DNA from: Hansfordia pulvinata
Lineage: Eukaryota; Ascomycota; Sordariomycetes; Xylariales
Assembly (NCBI GenBank): GCA_006538405.1
Contig: BJKQ01000008.1
Span: 2,356,001-2,420,000 of the forward strand
Direction of reading: 5' to 3'
DNA: 64,000 nucleotides
Part shown: positions 39,225 to 51,388 of the stretch, one piece after another
Layout: the number at the start of each line of letters is the position of its first letter
Numbering within the stretch: the stretch's first letter is position 1
The notes under the pieces: generated by a model
Seen by the model: only the letters and a program-made list of their open reading frames with translations
Databases searched by the model: none
What the model was told of the DNA's origin: nothing
Program-made: the position numbers and the translations under genes

Positions 39225-41104
39225 ATGAATCGCAGCGGGTCGGGCTCTGCCCCGAGTTCTGTCTCGGGTTCTGCCCATGGCTCTGCTTCGGGCGCCGGCT
39301 CTGGCGTTAGTTCCATCTCTGCACAACATCGCATCTCAACTCTGAGCAAAGACACGGCTACCGGTGTCGTCGACGTGGAAAAGATGGGCCCCGGTGATGG
39401 CGTCGAGGACGCCCGCATTCGCGGCCTCGAGACTTCGGCCGACACGTCCCTCCAGCGCGGCCTCAAGGCCCGTCACATCACCATGATTGCCATTGGCGGT
39501 GCTATCGGCACCGGGCTCATCATCGGCACCGGAAAGGCCCTTGCTCAGGCTGGTCCTGGATCCATCTTCATCTCGTACACTTTTGTCGGCTTCATTGTTT
39601 TCCTTGTCATGGCTGCCCTCGGCGAGATGGCCGCATGGCTACCCATGTCGGCGGGCTTCACGGGTTACGCCTCGCGCTTTTGCGATCCCTCGCTCGGTTT
39701 TGCGCTTGGATGGAGGTAAGGAGATGCCGCACAAGTCACCCCTTGCGATACCTTAACGAGTTGCTGATCTTCGTCCTTCGCAGTTACTGGTTCAAATACA
39801 TCATCTTGATGCCCAATCAGTTGACCGCCGCAGCTCTTGTCATACAGTATTGGCTTCCCAGGGACAGGGTCAACCCAGGCGTTTGGATCGCTATATTCCT
39901 GGTTGCCGTCGTCATGCTCAACTACTTTGGCATTCGGTTTTTCGGAGAATTCGAATTTTGGCTCTCCAGTTTCAAGGTCATCGTCATCTGTGGACTGATT
40001 CTGTTGGCCCTGGTTATTACCTGCGGCGGCGCTGACGGGCACACCCGTGGATTTGAGTATTGGCGGGATCCCGGTGCCTTCAAGCCATACCTCGTTCTAG
40101 AACCGGAGCGCGCTCCCTTGGGGAAGTTCCTGGGTTTCTGGTCCACCATGGTCACGGCCACTTTCGCTTACCTCGGCACTGAACTGATCGGCGTGACGGT
40201 CGGCGAAGCCCAAAACCCGCGCAAGACGGTTCCGCGCGCCATCAAGCTCACCTTCTACCGAATCGTCTTTTTCTACTGCATCAGCATCCTTCTCCTCACC
40301 ATGTGCGTTCCCTACAACTCGCACGCCCTGGCCTTCGCAACCGACTCGGCCCGGTCCAGCAACGCCAGTGCTTCGCCATTCGTCGTCGCCATCGAGGAGG
40401 CCAACATCCGGGTTCTCAACCACATCCTCAACGCCTGTATCCTGGTCTTTGTCTTCTCGGCTGCCAACTCGGATCTCTACATCGCCAGCCGTACTCTCTA
40501 TGGTCTGGCTTCCGATGGCTCCGCCCCCAGTATCTTCCGCAAAACCGACGACAAGGGAGTACCCCTCTACGCCCTGGGCGCGAGCTCCCTGTTCTCTTTC
40601 CTGGCCTTCATGAACGTGTCGGACGACTCGAAGAAGGTGTTCTCCTACTTTGTCAACCTGGTCACGATTTTCGGCCTCATGACCTGGATCTCCATCCTCA
40701 CGACGCACATCTGGTTTGTTCGTGCTCGCCGCGCGCAGAATCTCCCGGATTCGAGCATGCCCTACGTGGCGCCAATGGGGATCTACGGCTCTTACGGCGC
40801 CCTGGCTGCGTGCATATTGATCGCGCTGACCAAGAACTTCGATGTCTTTGTCGGGCCGACCTTCAAGTATGCCGACTTTATCACGGGCTACCTAGGCATT
40901 CCGCTTTACTTGTGTCTGATTGCTGGGCACAAGCTCATCACCAAGAGCAAAGGTGTCCGCCCCCACGAGTGCGACTTCTACACTGGCAAGGATATCATTG
41001 ACCGTGAGGAGGAGGCTTTCCTGGCGGCAAAGGCCGCCGAGGGTGCGGAAAAATCGAAGGGCGGCCGCGCCTTTTACAGGAAATACGTATCTTGGTTACT
41101 TTGA
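39225..41104 (+). CDS. Amino-acid permease, Dip5-like (YAT family)
   Basis: Plasma-membrane proton-coupled amino-acid uptake protein of the APC superfamily, fungal YAT family. Exons 39225-39715 and 39784-41104 (68-bp intron, GTAAGG-GCAG) give 603 aa. The N-terminus is a Ser/Gly-rich cytosolic segment; the first membrane helix starts at RHITMIAIGGAIGTGLIIGTG, the family signature. About twelve hydrophobic segments follow. The block TFAYLGTELIGVTVGEAQNP and the later FSAANSDLYIASRTLYGLA are as in Dip5-type acidic or dicarboxylic amino-acid permeases. The C-terminal tail has HECDFYTGKDI and Lys-rich sequence, a possible ubiquitination region. Substrate choice (Glu/Asp) is inferred from family resemblance only. 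The 5' leader is long and CT-rich. Confidence 0.92.
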
Positions 41105-42450
41105 GCTTCGCCCAGCGACACCCCTCTCACACGATGCGTTCTGCTCGTATAATACAACGCATTGCTTCCCAGGCATTCGCCGCCGATACTGATTGGATCA
41201 TCTGCCCGTTGCTGTTTGTGTTTACAATGGATGGCGCATTTTATAGACGGGATTCAGGAAAGGAAAAGGGACCGCGGCGTTCTTTGTTTGTCATCAACCA
41301 ATTCATGCAGCCATGATAAATTGTATGAGTACACGATTGTGGCTTTCCTCTGGAACTTGGACAAGCAACATGACCTAGAGTAGTATCACTTAGCCATTAG
41401 ACCTGTTTTCAACATCAGTTTGCGGCTCATGTGATTTCACGGCCCATGTGGCCATGTGCGCTGACTGGGGTCTCCCTCTGCCATCACCATGACTGCCTCG
41501 TCAGTACCTATATAATTACTTGCGGGCAGAAGAGGTGCCTCCATTGAAGATGCTGTCAAGAGTTACCGCTGGTGAGCCTTCTTTGCAGGTTTCTCGAAGC
41601 TGGTACGAGTACTCGCAGCGGTGGGGGGAGTGGGAAGACTTGTGCTTGGGCTGAGCGCAGCCCGGCTTCCAACGCAGGCTGAACGGGTCGGCATGTGCAT
41701 CCTCCCGAGGTTGGGCACGCGGGCTGTGCGCGTAAACCCAGCACCTTCTTCTACGGGTAAAGCAGCGCAACGTGTGAGCCAGGGTAGGGGAGCTTGACAG
41801 TAGGTAATGAATGGAACCCAGAGCTAACGCGAGCAAAACGGGGGCGCTGTTGGTCCCCGGGTGTCACCCACACACGGGTACGTACGAGTACCTAATAAGG
41901 GTGCTGGCACTGGCACGTCCTAGCGATACGAGTATGTCGGGTGTCTGTCCAACGGGCTCGGCGCCCTCATGCACGCACGCATACTCGTTACGTTCCGGGA
42001 CCTCCTGCCTCGGGGTGGATGTTGTCGCCACCCCGCCCGTTCACCTGTGCCGTCTACGAGGGCGGTTGGCAGACAGCCACCAGAGTCCGAGAGGAGAGAA
42101 CAGACAGGATGTGGGCGCGGGCGCGTGTCCCCAGATGCCTCCAGTGCGGAGACATACCTTCTGACAAGGTGACCTACATGTTTTCCGGCGGGATCGCGCG
42201 AACCGGCCTTTTCCTCTATCTCTCTCATCTCCCCCGCCCGCCCCTTCTCTTTCCCGTCCTGCAAGTTCCGAGCAGTTCCCCGTCGGATCCACGGCGCACG
42301 GCACTTCCGCAGGCCCAAAACCCCCGCCCCCGGCAGGATCGAGTTCCCTGGCTACCTAATAACACCCGTGCGAGACAGATGCGGGCGTCCCGAACCTGGC
42401 GACAAGGGGTCGGACGTCGCAGGGGTTGCATCAGTAGTGGAAAAGGGGAT

Positions 42451-42471
42451 GGGGGGGGGGGGGGGGGGGGG
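42451..42471. repeat. G21 homopolymer
   Basis: Twenty-one consecutive G on the + strand. The length should be treated as uncertain, given the base losses inferred elsewhere in this window. Confidence 0.85.
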
Positions 42472-43653
42472 CTGGTGAAGCTGACTTTGCGGGGGATATG
42501 TCGGACTGCTGGTGCATTTCTACAGGGATCTCACTGGGACGACGCCGGCTTTCAAAGATTTGATAGAGGTAGCCACACGAAGAGCAACCTCTCCGCACTG
42601 CTGCCTCGGGAGCCGGGACAGACCGTTGGAGAGTAGCACTTATTACCTCAGACAAAATGAAGATGGGTGGTAGGTACCTACGTGGAGGTAGGTACCTCGT
42701 TCGAGTACACAGCACCTATAGCGCAGCACGTGACGAGGGCGATGACAAGGAAAGAGCGAAGTGTGCGTGCATGTCACCTCGATGCCGTACGCACCTACCC
42801 GAACCACGAAGAGTGCAATTCTCTCTCTCTCTCTCTTTTCTTTTTCTCTTTCTTTACGCTTTTTGTGTTGCTTCAGATTCTCATGCGCGGTGGTGTGGAC
42901 GCCCGCAGCAAGATGCGCGATGAGAATGCGGATGAATAACGCTTTTCGTCATATTTTTTTTTAACAAGAGGAAGTCAATACCAGGCCCGAGTTGCTCTAA
43001 GACACACAGGTCATATTTCCTTCCCCCGTTTCCGTTGCGGCCTCGGAACATGGTGGTGGCCTGCAGAGATTCGGTCCCGGCAGGCCGCCATGGACCGACC
43101 GTTTGTACATTTCACGGTCCATGAATACATAGGATGGCAGAATGCTTCAAGAGCAGTGTGCCTATCGGTTTCACACCTCGAACTCTCCACGATGGAAAGG
43201 GGCCGGGCAGATCGTAGGCGGCCACATAGACCGGCCGCTTGAGGCCCCCCTACGAGTACTCGCACACGCCACGGGAACCCCCTCAAGAGAACGGAGGCTC
43301 TTGGAGTTGTTGCGTGCGTGCGTGGCAATCCAAGCGGCCCCTCATACTTTACTCTACCTCACATGTATATCCTGCGCGCCGCCACAAACACAGCAGACAC
43401 CTTCCGCAAAGGGGACAGGGCCCGGGAAGTGCGTGGGCAGTCTCCACCAAGTCACTTTTCGCCCGCCAGTTCACAGTCACTCACATTACAGCGCCCTCAC
43501 GTCCGCGGCCGCGGCCGCAGCCGCAGCTCTTGAGGACGAACCGCTCCTGAGGCTCTTGGGAGCAAGGGGAGGAGGAGTGTGCATCGTGTGAGTGTCATGA
43601 CGCAGCCCCTTCCGGCCCTCAAAGACACGCGAACTGGCGTCGTAAGTTCTTGA

Positions 43654-43674
43654 CCCCCCCCCCCCCCCCCCCCC
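43654..43674. repeat. C21 homopolymer
   Basis: Twenty-one consecutive C on the + strand, 1.18 kb from the G21 run. The flanks of the two runs are not related by inverted repetition. Length uncertain. Confidence 0.85.
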
Positions 43675-44324
43675 GAAATTCGTCGTGTAATCTGGTTCAA
43701 CAGGCATGAAATCAGGCAGTGGGGTCTTCTCACCGGTTGCGCACGTGCGGACCTGCCTGATGAAGCAGGAGGCTGCGTCTACTCGACAGCCGCCGTCAAG
43801 GATAGCCCAGGGACGAGGGCAGCGTGTGGTGGTCTGGTCCTTCATGCAGCACACCATGTATCAGGTCAGAGTCACGCCACTACACTCAGAAGGGGTGCGG
43901 CTCTCTTCGGGGTGCGAACGCGTCACCACGTTAATTAGATCATACTAGGGATTCATATATGTACACTTTGCCCACCTGTCATGCAGCCAGTCCCCCTTTG
44001 GCTCCGATTCCCGTTACTGGGTAGATGCAAAAAAAAAAAGATCAGACAACCGGCCGTGTCCATGGTCATGATACATACAAGCCCGACAGCGGCGGCAGAA
44101 AACACGGGATAGTGATGACGGTAGAAAAAATTGGCAGCTTGCCTGCGCGGGGCCGTCTGAGAGGGGCATTATACATGATATGTTCACACCAAACACCTTA
44201 CATAACCAACACCGACTGTTTCGAACAGTGAAATGCATCGTGCGAAGAGGTTCTGCACCCCCCCGGCTTTCGTTTCGTCTCTTTTCCGTTTCGTTCTTTT
44301 TTCTCTTGGCTTACAGCCTGTGGC

Positions 44325-47300
44325 TCATGCCACGCCAGGGCTTGGGGGACCAGGTCGTCTTGGGGGCATCTTCTCGAATTCCCAGCCGTCGTCTTTGTTG
44401 CTGCTGCTGCCGGTGAACTTGCCACCCTCCCATGGTTCCATGATGTAGACCAGCTCGGCGTTTGAACTGTATGGCTTGAGTTTGAGCTGGCGAGGCTTGC
44501 GAGGTTGCCCAGTCCCCCGGTCGAGCCGTCGCCGGAAGACGCCTTGCGCTGATCCTTGATAATGTCCCGCAGCTCCTTGTCGTCACTGGTGATCTGCGCC
44601 TTGAGGAAGCTGAGGTCCTTGAGGCCCCCTTCGTCGCCCAGTGTCTCCATGACGGGAACTCGGGGCTTGTAGGATACCGTTTCCGGCCGGGGTGCATACT
44701 TCGCGGGCACAATCTTGGGGTCCAGGTATGCTTGCTCTCCCTTCTCGAGCAGTTGCATAATGTCAATGCTTTCACCATGAGGGATCGCTTCCGAGTGACT
44801 GGGCGTGATGCAGTCCATGTCCACCTCCTTCCGCAGCACATGATCGATGTCCACCGCGGAAAAGTACGCGCAAGACTGGGGCAGGTCGTCAATGCCGACT
44901 TGCTGGCAAAACATGGCTCGTGTCCAGAGGTTGGCAATCTGTAGTGCCATGGCCGCTCGGTACTTGTCCTCGTTCTTGACCAGGTATCGAATCTCGTCAT
45001 GTACGCTGATGGCGAGGCGAGCATCGATGTTGAAGCGGCGGGCCAGGAAGTCCATGGCCACTATGAGGAGGTGGAGGTAGTCGACACCCGAAGACTGGAT
45101 AGCCCAGTTGATGCGGGAGGTCAGGTAGCCCCCTTTGCTTATGTAGCGCCCCATCAGAGCTTCCGTGATGCCGGCTGCCAGCACAGGCGTCCGGGGCCGT
45201 TCTTGCTCGGCGAACTCTTCGAGCTTGTTGAAAACAAATGACTCCGTGCCACCTCTCCAGAACGGACGCTTGTGCAGGGCCTTTCTGTTGGTCTTGGTTC
45301 CTTTCGTGTTGGCGTAGAGTTTGCCAGCAATATCCATGGTCTCCTGCTCCGTCAAGCTCGGGTTGAATTGCCTCAGCAGCGTGGCGGCAAACTTCAGGCC
45401 CGCACCGTAAATACGACCATAGTTGAAGACCTTGGCGTCGTTTCTCGTGATGCCCAAGATTGACGCGGTGCGAGAGTGAAGATCTGTGCCTGCCGCCTTG
45501 GTGCCCTCGAGGGTCATGAAACCGATGGCGTTGCCGCCGTGAAGCTTGAACATGGCATCACCGATGACGCTGGCGATCCAGAGCTCTTCCGAGTCCACGT
45601 CAGCGCCTACAAAGCAATAGCCAGGTGGCGCTTTGACCATCGCCTTGAGCTCGGATCCAACCCGGTTCTTCTTTGCGTTGCTCGCTGTCAACCACGTGTT
45701 CTCGACGGCTCGGCGCGTGATGGTACCCATGGGAATGACCTGCGGTAGAATGTAGCCAAAGTCCTCTCGCTTCTTGGCGGCATTTTGAGACTTCTTGTCC
45801 GTAATCAGCTTCTCGTTCTCGTAGACAACCATTTGCGACATGATTCTGTCTCTTGCGCTGATCCAATAGGAGCATGAGGCATTCATGTCGAGCGCCTCCT
45901 TGGCATAGGTATACTCGGACGACAGAATCCCCCTGTCGAAGTAGGAAAGATAGCTTTTGGCCATGGGGCTGGCGCATCTAGACGTCGGTCCATCCTTGTG
46001 AGGAAGCTTGTAGAAGACAGCGCCGTTGTCGTTCTTCAGTCCCTCGATGGGCTCGTCTGACATGTCGCATTCGACCAATTGCGACGCGTTGTAAGTGCCG
46101 ACCTTTTCCAAGGGCACCCGCAGGGTCCATCCATATTTGTCGGACCAGAACAGGGGGAACCCATCCCAAGAGAGACGCAGCAGTAAAGGCGCGATTCGCG
46201 TTCTGACTGTGATGTTGATGGGCGCGTCATTCTTTTGAAATAGGTCCTTGTACCACTTGGGCATGCCTGGCTTTTTCTGCCGAGCCGCAGGCCTCGGTGG
46301 GTCTCCCTTTTTCTTGCCCTTTGCCATCTTGATTTCCTGGCCAGACCAGTCGAGCTGTCGCATCCAGGGGTCATTGCCCCATTTCTCTGGATCGTCCTTG
46401 ATTTCCAGAGCTTTGTCGGTCAGAGCTATCAGGCGTTCCTCCACAGCATCAGACAGCTTCTTGTAGGTAGCCTCGGCGTTGGCGATATAGGCATCCCAAG
46501 ACCTGTTGACGGGAAGGATGACAGAGGACAGGTGACGCAAGGCCGCGAAGCTGACAGGATGGGGGCAGACTTCGAGAAAGTGTGGAAAGATTATCTTGTA
46601 GATCCTGTGCGTGATGGCGACATCAGCGGCGCAATAGTCGAGTAGTTGATCCAGCTTGGCAACGATGCCGCTGCGGTCGAGCTCGCCGAAATCGTCACGG
46701 GCAGCCTTGTCGATTGTGACATTGAGATGGAACTTGGCCACGTCGCGTAGAGAGTTGACGGAGCTACGCTCCACCCACAATTCCTCCTCTTCTTCACGGC
46801 CAGAGCTATTCGCTAGCATGTTGGCGAGCTCGATATTGTCCGTCTCCTTGGAAATCTTGTCGCGCAACTCGCGGCTCTTCTTGTGCTTCATCCACGTAGG
46901 ACGCTGCTGGGAGCACATGCCGTTGACAGCAACATGCAGCGACATGGTATCGAGGAAGCAGTTCCTGGACTGGGCAAGGTCGTATTCCTCGAGGATACGC
47001 GCGCGGTCATAACCAATGTTGTGGCCAACAATGATGCGATCCTTGGTTGGGTCGCCCAGGGGTATCAGATGGTTGTCCGACTTGGACTCGCCGAGCAGCC
47101 AAGGTGACAGCCATGCGTACCAAGCAGTAGGACTCATGGCGCATGCCATGACGGCGAAAGAGCTCTCCTTCCACATGACCTCGGTGTCGAAGCAGAGCTG
47201 GTCCTCCTCGGGGGCGGCGACAGCCTTCTCAGTGGGGGCGCCGGTGACGGGATCGAAGTAGTATTTGGTCCAGCCACTTCGACGAACCCATTTGCGAGGT

Positions 47301-47887
47301 TTGGGAGGCGCGTTGGCGGTGGTGAAAGCCTTGGCATTGTCGAGGAAGGGGTGGGCGGCATCGACGCCCAGCTTGTGAAAATGCTCATCAAGGGTGGTGC
47401 CGAACAGCGGGGGGGTGTCGAAGGCGATGGGGGGCGTGTTGTCGGTGTTTTTGCCGAGAAGATCGTGCCGGCGGAGATGGTCCTGAGCCAAGTCGACGAG
47501 TTCCTTGGGAGCGGGCTTGTTTCCGGCGGGAAATACCTGGCCGAAGACGTGGGAGCTGATGTGTTGCACGCCTATTTCGTTGAAGCGAGCCGTGGAAGGG
47601 AGAGCGAGAGTGGTGGGAGGCTGGCGGGGCTGGCCGTCCGGGCTGCCGGCCTGCGGCGAGATTGGAGCGGCATCCGAGGCGGGAAGATGTGAAGCTGAAG
47701 AGGACGGAGCAGCGGCGCCGGAAACAGCAGCGGAAGTCGTCGACTTGAACCTGGGAAGCGAGAGAGGCGACGAGGCCAAGGGGAGGGGGGATGATGGCGG
47801 GCAGCAGGCGAGGGCGCGATGCCTGGCGAGGCGAACGAAGCCGGCCGTGGAAGCGCCGGCCAGATGGCGCCTCGCGGGAGTGATCAT
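44325..47887 (-). CDS. MIP1: Mitochondrial DNA polymerase gamma (one-base frameshift near the C-terminus)
   Basis: Family A DNA polymerase that replicates mitochondrial DNA. Start ATG 47887; the N-terminus (MITPARRHLAGASTAGFVRLARHR) is Arg/Ala-rich like a mitochondrial targeting sequence. The 3'-5' exonuclease has CFDTEV (Exo I, D234/E236), VGHNIGYD (Exo II, about 288) and YCAADV (Exo III, about 418). Polymerase motifs are A (GADVDSEELWIAS, about 761), B (RNDAKVFNYGRIYGAG, about 815) and C (SVHDE, about 961). As given, after about residue 1124 the frame runs into an unlikely tail. Adding one base to the C5 run at 44514-44518 shifts reading into NAELVYIMEPWEGGKF, a conserved end that stops at 44325 and gives about 1187 aa. 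The gene is intronless. All catalytic motifs lie upstream of the break. Confidence 0.95.
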
Positions 47888-50717
47888 GGCTACCGGAGCA
47901 GGATGGGCATTTCGACGTGGGGTTGGACTGCGTCGTTGTGATCGTGGTCGCTGGCTGGGCCGTCACCGTCGAGCATCAATCAGCGATGGGCAGTGCTGGC
48001 TGGGTTGGACGGAGGCGGCGGCGTGGGCGGGAGAGCCGGCAGAGGATTGATGCGACTACTCGTACGGCGGCCCCCTTTCGAACGCGCTGGCGGCAGAGGA
48101 TAGCCTTCGATAGTCGCTGTGACTGACGTGCAAATGATAGATGGGTCGCTCGGGGGCGCGCCCCAATCAGCGCGCGAGGACAGGATGATGACCGGGTCAT
48201 TTTTCGAGGGCCCTTCTTACGACTGCAGTAGACCCACATCCATGCACTGCAAGGCGAGTGTATTCGCTTAGTACATGTACGAGTACTCTGCCTGTGCAGG
48301 TACCTCTCGTATAGCACGCACTGCACAACCCTAGCTGGTACCGTCGATATAGTGAAGACTCAGTAGATTCATCATCATGGACCCTTACTCGTACTCGTCA
48401 ACGAGTAACATTATTGCATCCCGTCCGCTCTGTGCTCTGTAACCGACGTATTGATATTGATTGGGTCTACAACAACATCACATGTGCTCACTCGATGCTC
48501 GTGTACGGTACGTCGGTATGCATGCGTCACGAAAGCCGCATTATCGTTCTTATGCACGCATTAGCCCGGTGTTTCTAGGCCCGAGAGACCTTGGAATTCC
48601 ACTCAGGTAGAGTCCCAAGGGTTGCCAGCGGTGCTATCGCGCGCGCGAACCAACCCGCTAGGCCACTTGGTCTGGAATGAAGAAAGACCGTGCCGTTGAA
48701 GGGTAACATCGACAACTACCATGGCCAAGAAGAGAACACCTCTAAGGAAACAGTGTGCCGTTTTCCAACCTCACGGCAACAGGCCGCCCAAAGAGACGAG
48801 TACAGGTTACCAAAGAAGAGTTATGCTCCATTCCCATTGCGCCACCTCAGCTGAGAACCGTAACACGTCTTTGCGCAGCCAACACGAGCATGCGGCTCAG
48901 TCTATGTTTGGATTTTTCTTCCATACCATATTTCGGAAAGTCATTCGTTGTTCCTGCGCACGCCAATCTCGAGGAAATACCGTGACCTACGCCGGTTTTC
49001 TCTGGTATGCTCCTGTGGGTATCGGCCGACTGAGCTAGAGCAGCTGACGATGACGACGGCAAGATTCAAGACCGCAGGAGACCAGGGACAAAGAGGCAAT
49101 GGCTCAGTGCTCATTATCCAGACCTCTGGCCGAATGCTATGGATCCTTGTTGCACCGTGGCCGTCATGGAAGTCACAGGTATCGCGCGTCCTTTTCCCTC
49201 CGACGCGGTGATTGCAGCGGCGGAGGCGCGGGCCGGGGCGGGGCGGGGCCCGCATCCGGACTTTGCTCAAGGTCGGGAGTCCAAGGCCGTGCCCGTAATC
49301 ACGATGAATGAGAAGACGAGACAGGGAAGTGCCAGGAAGCAATCTGGCCACGGAGCGCGTACGAGTACGCTACCCCAGACTTGTGATCAGCGCAAACGGC
49401 CCTCCAATTGCCCAGCTTGGGTCGCACACACAACGCGTCTGAGGGCCCGGCAGTGCGGCAGCAAACGGAGGCGCCAGGCCAGCCGCGCGGGTCGCGGACA
49501 GGCAGGCATCAAATCGGGTGGATGGGATGAAGGAGAGCGAGAGGGCAGCAGAGCATTTGGGCTGAATGACTGCCCGCACCGATCGAAAAGGGCACACACG
49601 TCCGCTACCTACCTAACAAAGCGTCCATCCATTCCTCTCTCCTGGTTTGCGAGTGCCTTTAGGTACCATCGATTACTTGCCACCTCTTCAAATACAGGTG
49701 CACTGGACGCAGCAGCCCGCTGATTCCCATGGATCCGTCTGATGTAATCAGTGAAACAAGTCAGGTACGACGGGACCCAGTGAGTGAGTGAGTGAGTGAG
49801 TGAGTGAGTGAGTGAGTGAGTGAGTGAGTACCTGCCCAAGGTACCTGCCTGCCTACACCTTTGAGGCAGCAGGAGCAACCCATGTTGCGCGCCCGGCGGC
49901 GCCTTCTGGCCTCGTCCCACGCAGCTGGAGCCGCTGCCGTCACGACTCCGGCGCCTGCCCGCCGCCGCCGCCGCAACAGACAGCCACCGCCCAATCTCGA
50001 CCCGGCTCCCAACGTCACCTCCACTACATCTCAGCGCCACAGCATCTCTGCCTCATGTTCCGTTCACGACAGCCGCCCTGCACGTACTGACCACCTTCGT
50101 TGCCTCCAACACACGTCGCCCCGCGTCCTACCTGTCCCCATCTGCGTCTCCGTCGTCGTCGTCGTCGTCGGGCCCCACCCGCCGGCACCCTTTGTCCGTG
50201 CCCGTGCCCGCCCACCAACATCCGCCGTACGAGTAAACCCGTCGCCCCACCTCGCCACTACCAACGCCGTCACCAAGTCTCGTCCTCTCTTTTCTTTTGG
50301 CGAGTCCCTGCCCTCGTCGACTTACCCCCCTACACGACGCACCGCCCCGCATACAACAACCCGGCGCCGGCCCTTCCGATCGCCTTCGCCCATTCTCTCA
50401 AACCCTCATCCCCCCGACGCCACTCGACCTCTCTTCACCGTGGCCCCACCGCCGCCGCCCAACCCAACGTCCGACGACCTCCTCGCTGCCCTGCGCCTGG
50501 CCGAAACCGACTTCTCCTCTCCCTCTCTACCGCCCTCGGATCCCTTCGAGTCGTTCTTCAGCGACAGCCCTCTCTCCATCCCTCCGCTGGCCTCCGACGC
50601 CGCCCCCGGCCCAACCGCTTTTCCCTCTGGCTCGCATGAAAGCACGACAGCCGTACTGTCCTTCCCACCTCCGCTGCCCCAGATCCCCCCGGGGCTGGCC
50701 CCCTCGCCTCTGCCACT
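47888..50717. promoter_or_regulatory. Divergent region between MIP1 and the Slx8-like gene
   Basis: About 2.8 kb. It contains octamers at 48057, 48278, 48386, 49360 and 50228 and a GTGA microsatellite. The part from about 50440 to 50700 has a coding-like frame (DDLLAALRLAETDF and onwards) that could be the true N-terminus of the Slx8-like protein; see the finding. The rest has no supportable gene. Confidence 0.5.
49780..49829. repeat. GTGA microsatellite
   Basis: About twelve tandem GTGA tetranucleotides on the + strand in the divergent MIP1/Slx8-like region. Confidence 0.95.
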
Positions 50718-51388
50718 ATGCCCACCACCAGAAGGCGAAGCGCCGGCACTCCCGCCCCCGCCGCTCTTCCATCATCTTCGTCTCCTTCCGCCACCGACCT
50801 CACAGCGGGCCCCAGTTCGGCCAACAGGAAGCGGAGAGAACACCCGGGACCGCCATCGGCGAGAGAAGCGAAGGTACCTAGAGGCAACGGTCCCCTCTCC
50901 GCCTCGGCCGCTGAGCCCTCCGGATCATCCGGCGATCTGAGCACGGTTACGGCCAAACAAGAAGTCCAGGATCCACCCCAAAGCATAGATCTATCCAACA
51001 CGGATGAGGTGCCTCCTGAGTTGCTGGCTCCCGAGGTCGACAATCGCGCCAAATTATCCAAATTCCAGTGTGTCATTTGCATGGACAATGTCACCAGTTT
51101 GACAGTCACACACTGTGGTAGGTCACCCTCGGGCCCTGGCTCACTCTGGGCGTTGATTGAATCTGTCTCTGACCTGGACTTTCCTCTCCAGGCCATCTCT
51201 TCTGCTCCGAATGTCTGCACCAGTCTCTCCACGTCAGCTTTTCCAAGAAGGTGTGTCCGGTATGCCGGACAAAGATCGAGCTGCCCAATAAGAAAGGCTC
51301 CAAATCTCAAAAGTCATTCTATCATCTCGAACTCAAGCTCATGACGGCGAAGAAGCAAGACAAAAGACCCGCCGGTGCCGGTGGCTAG
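50718..51388 (+). CDS. Slx8/Rfp1-like RING E3 ligase (SUMO-targeted), one-base frameshift in the RING
   Basis: Probable nuclear SUMO-targeted ubiquitin ligase subunit. Exons 50718-51117 and 51193-51388 (75-bp intron, GTAGGT-CCAG), about 198 aa from ATG 50718. The N-terminal half is basic and Ser/Pro-rich, with SIDLSN (about residue 89) resembling a SUMO-interacting motif. The RING begins FQCVICMDNVTSLTVTHCG and, across the intron, continues HLFCSECLHQSLH. In exon 2 the frame then breaks: adding one T to the TTT at 51240-51242 restores SKKVCPVCRTKIELPNKKG, the last Cys pair, and the C-terminal FYHLELKLMTAKK, ending at TAG 51386-51388. Without repair the RING loses its final zinc ligands. The start is uncertain because a coding-like frame lies directly upstream. 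Slx8 versus another small RING protein is inferred from the RING and its C-terminal block. Confidence 0.82.

Larger units (their letters stand above)
41105..44324. other. Intergenic region between convergent genes, no gene seen
   Basis: About 3.2 kb between the 3' ends of the permease and MIP1 genes. It contains a G21 run (42451-42471), a C21 run (43654-43674), a CT repeat near 42821-42836 and octamers at 41604, 41883, 41927 and 43251. AGGTAGGTACCT-type sequence occurs near 42668-42696. No open frame carries a recognisable domain. Confidence 0.5.

Noticed and set aside
48560..48680. tRNA-like GC-rich segment
   Set aside because: On the minus strand it has GGTTCG-like sequence, but acceptor and T arms do not pair, so no cloverleaf can be drawn.
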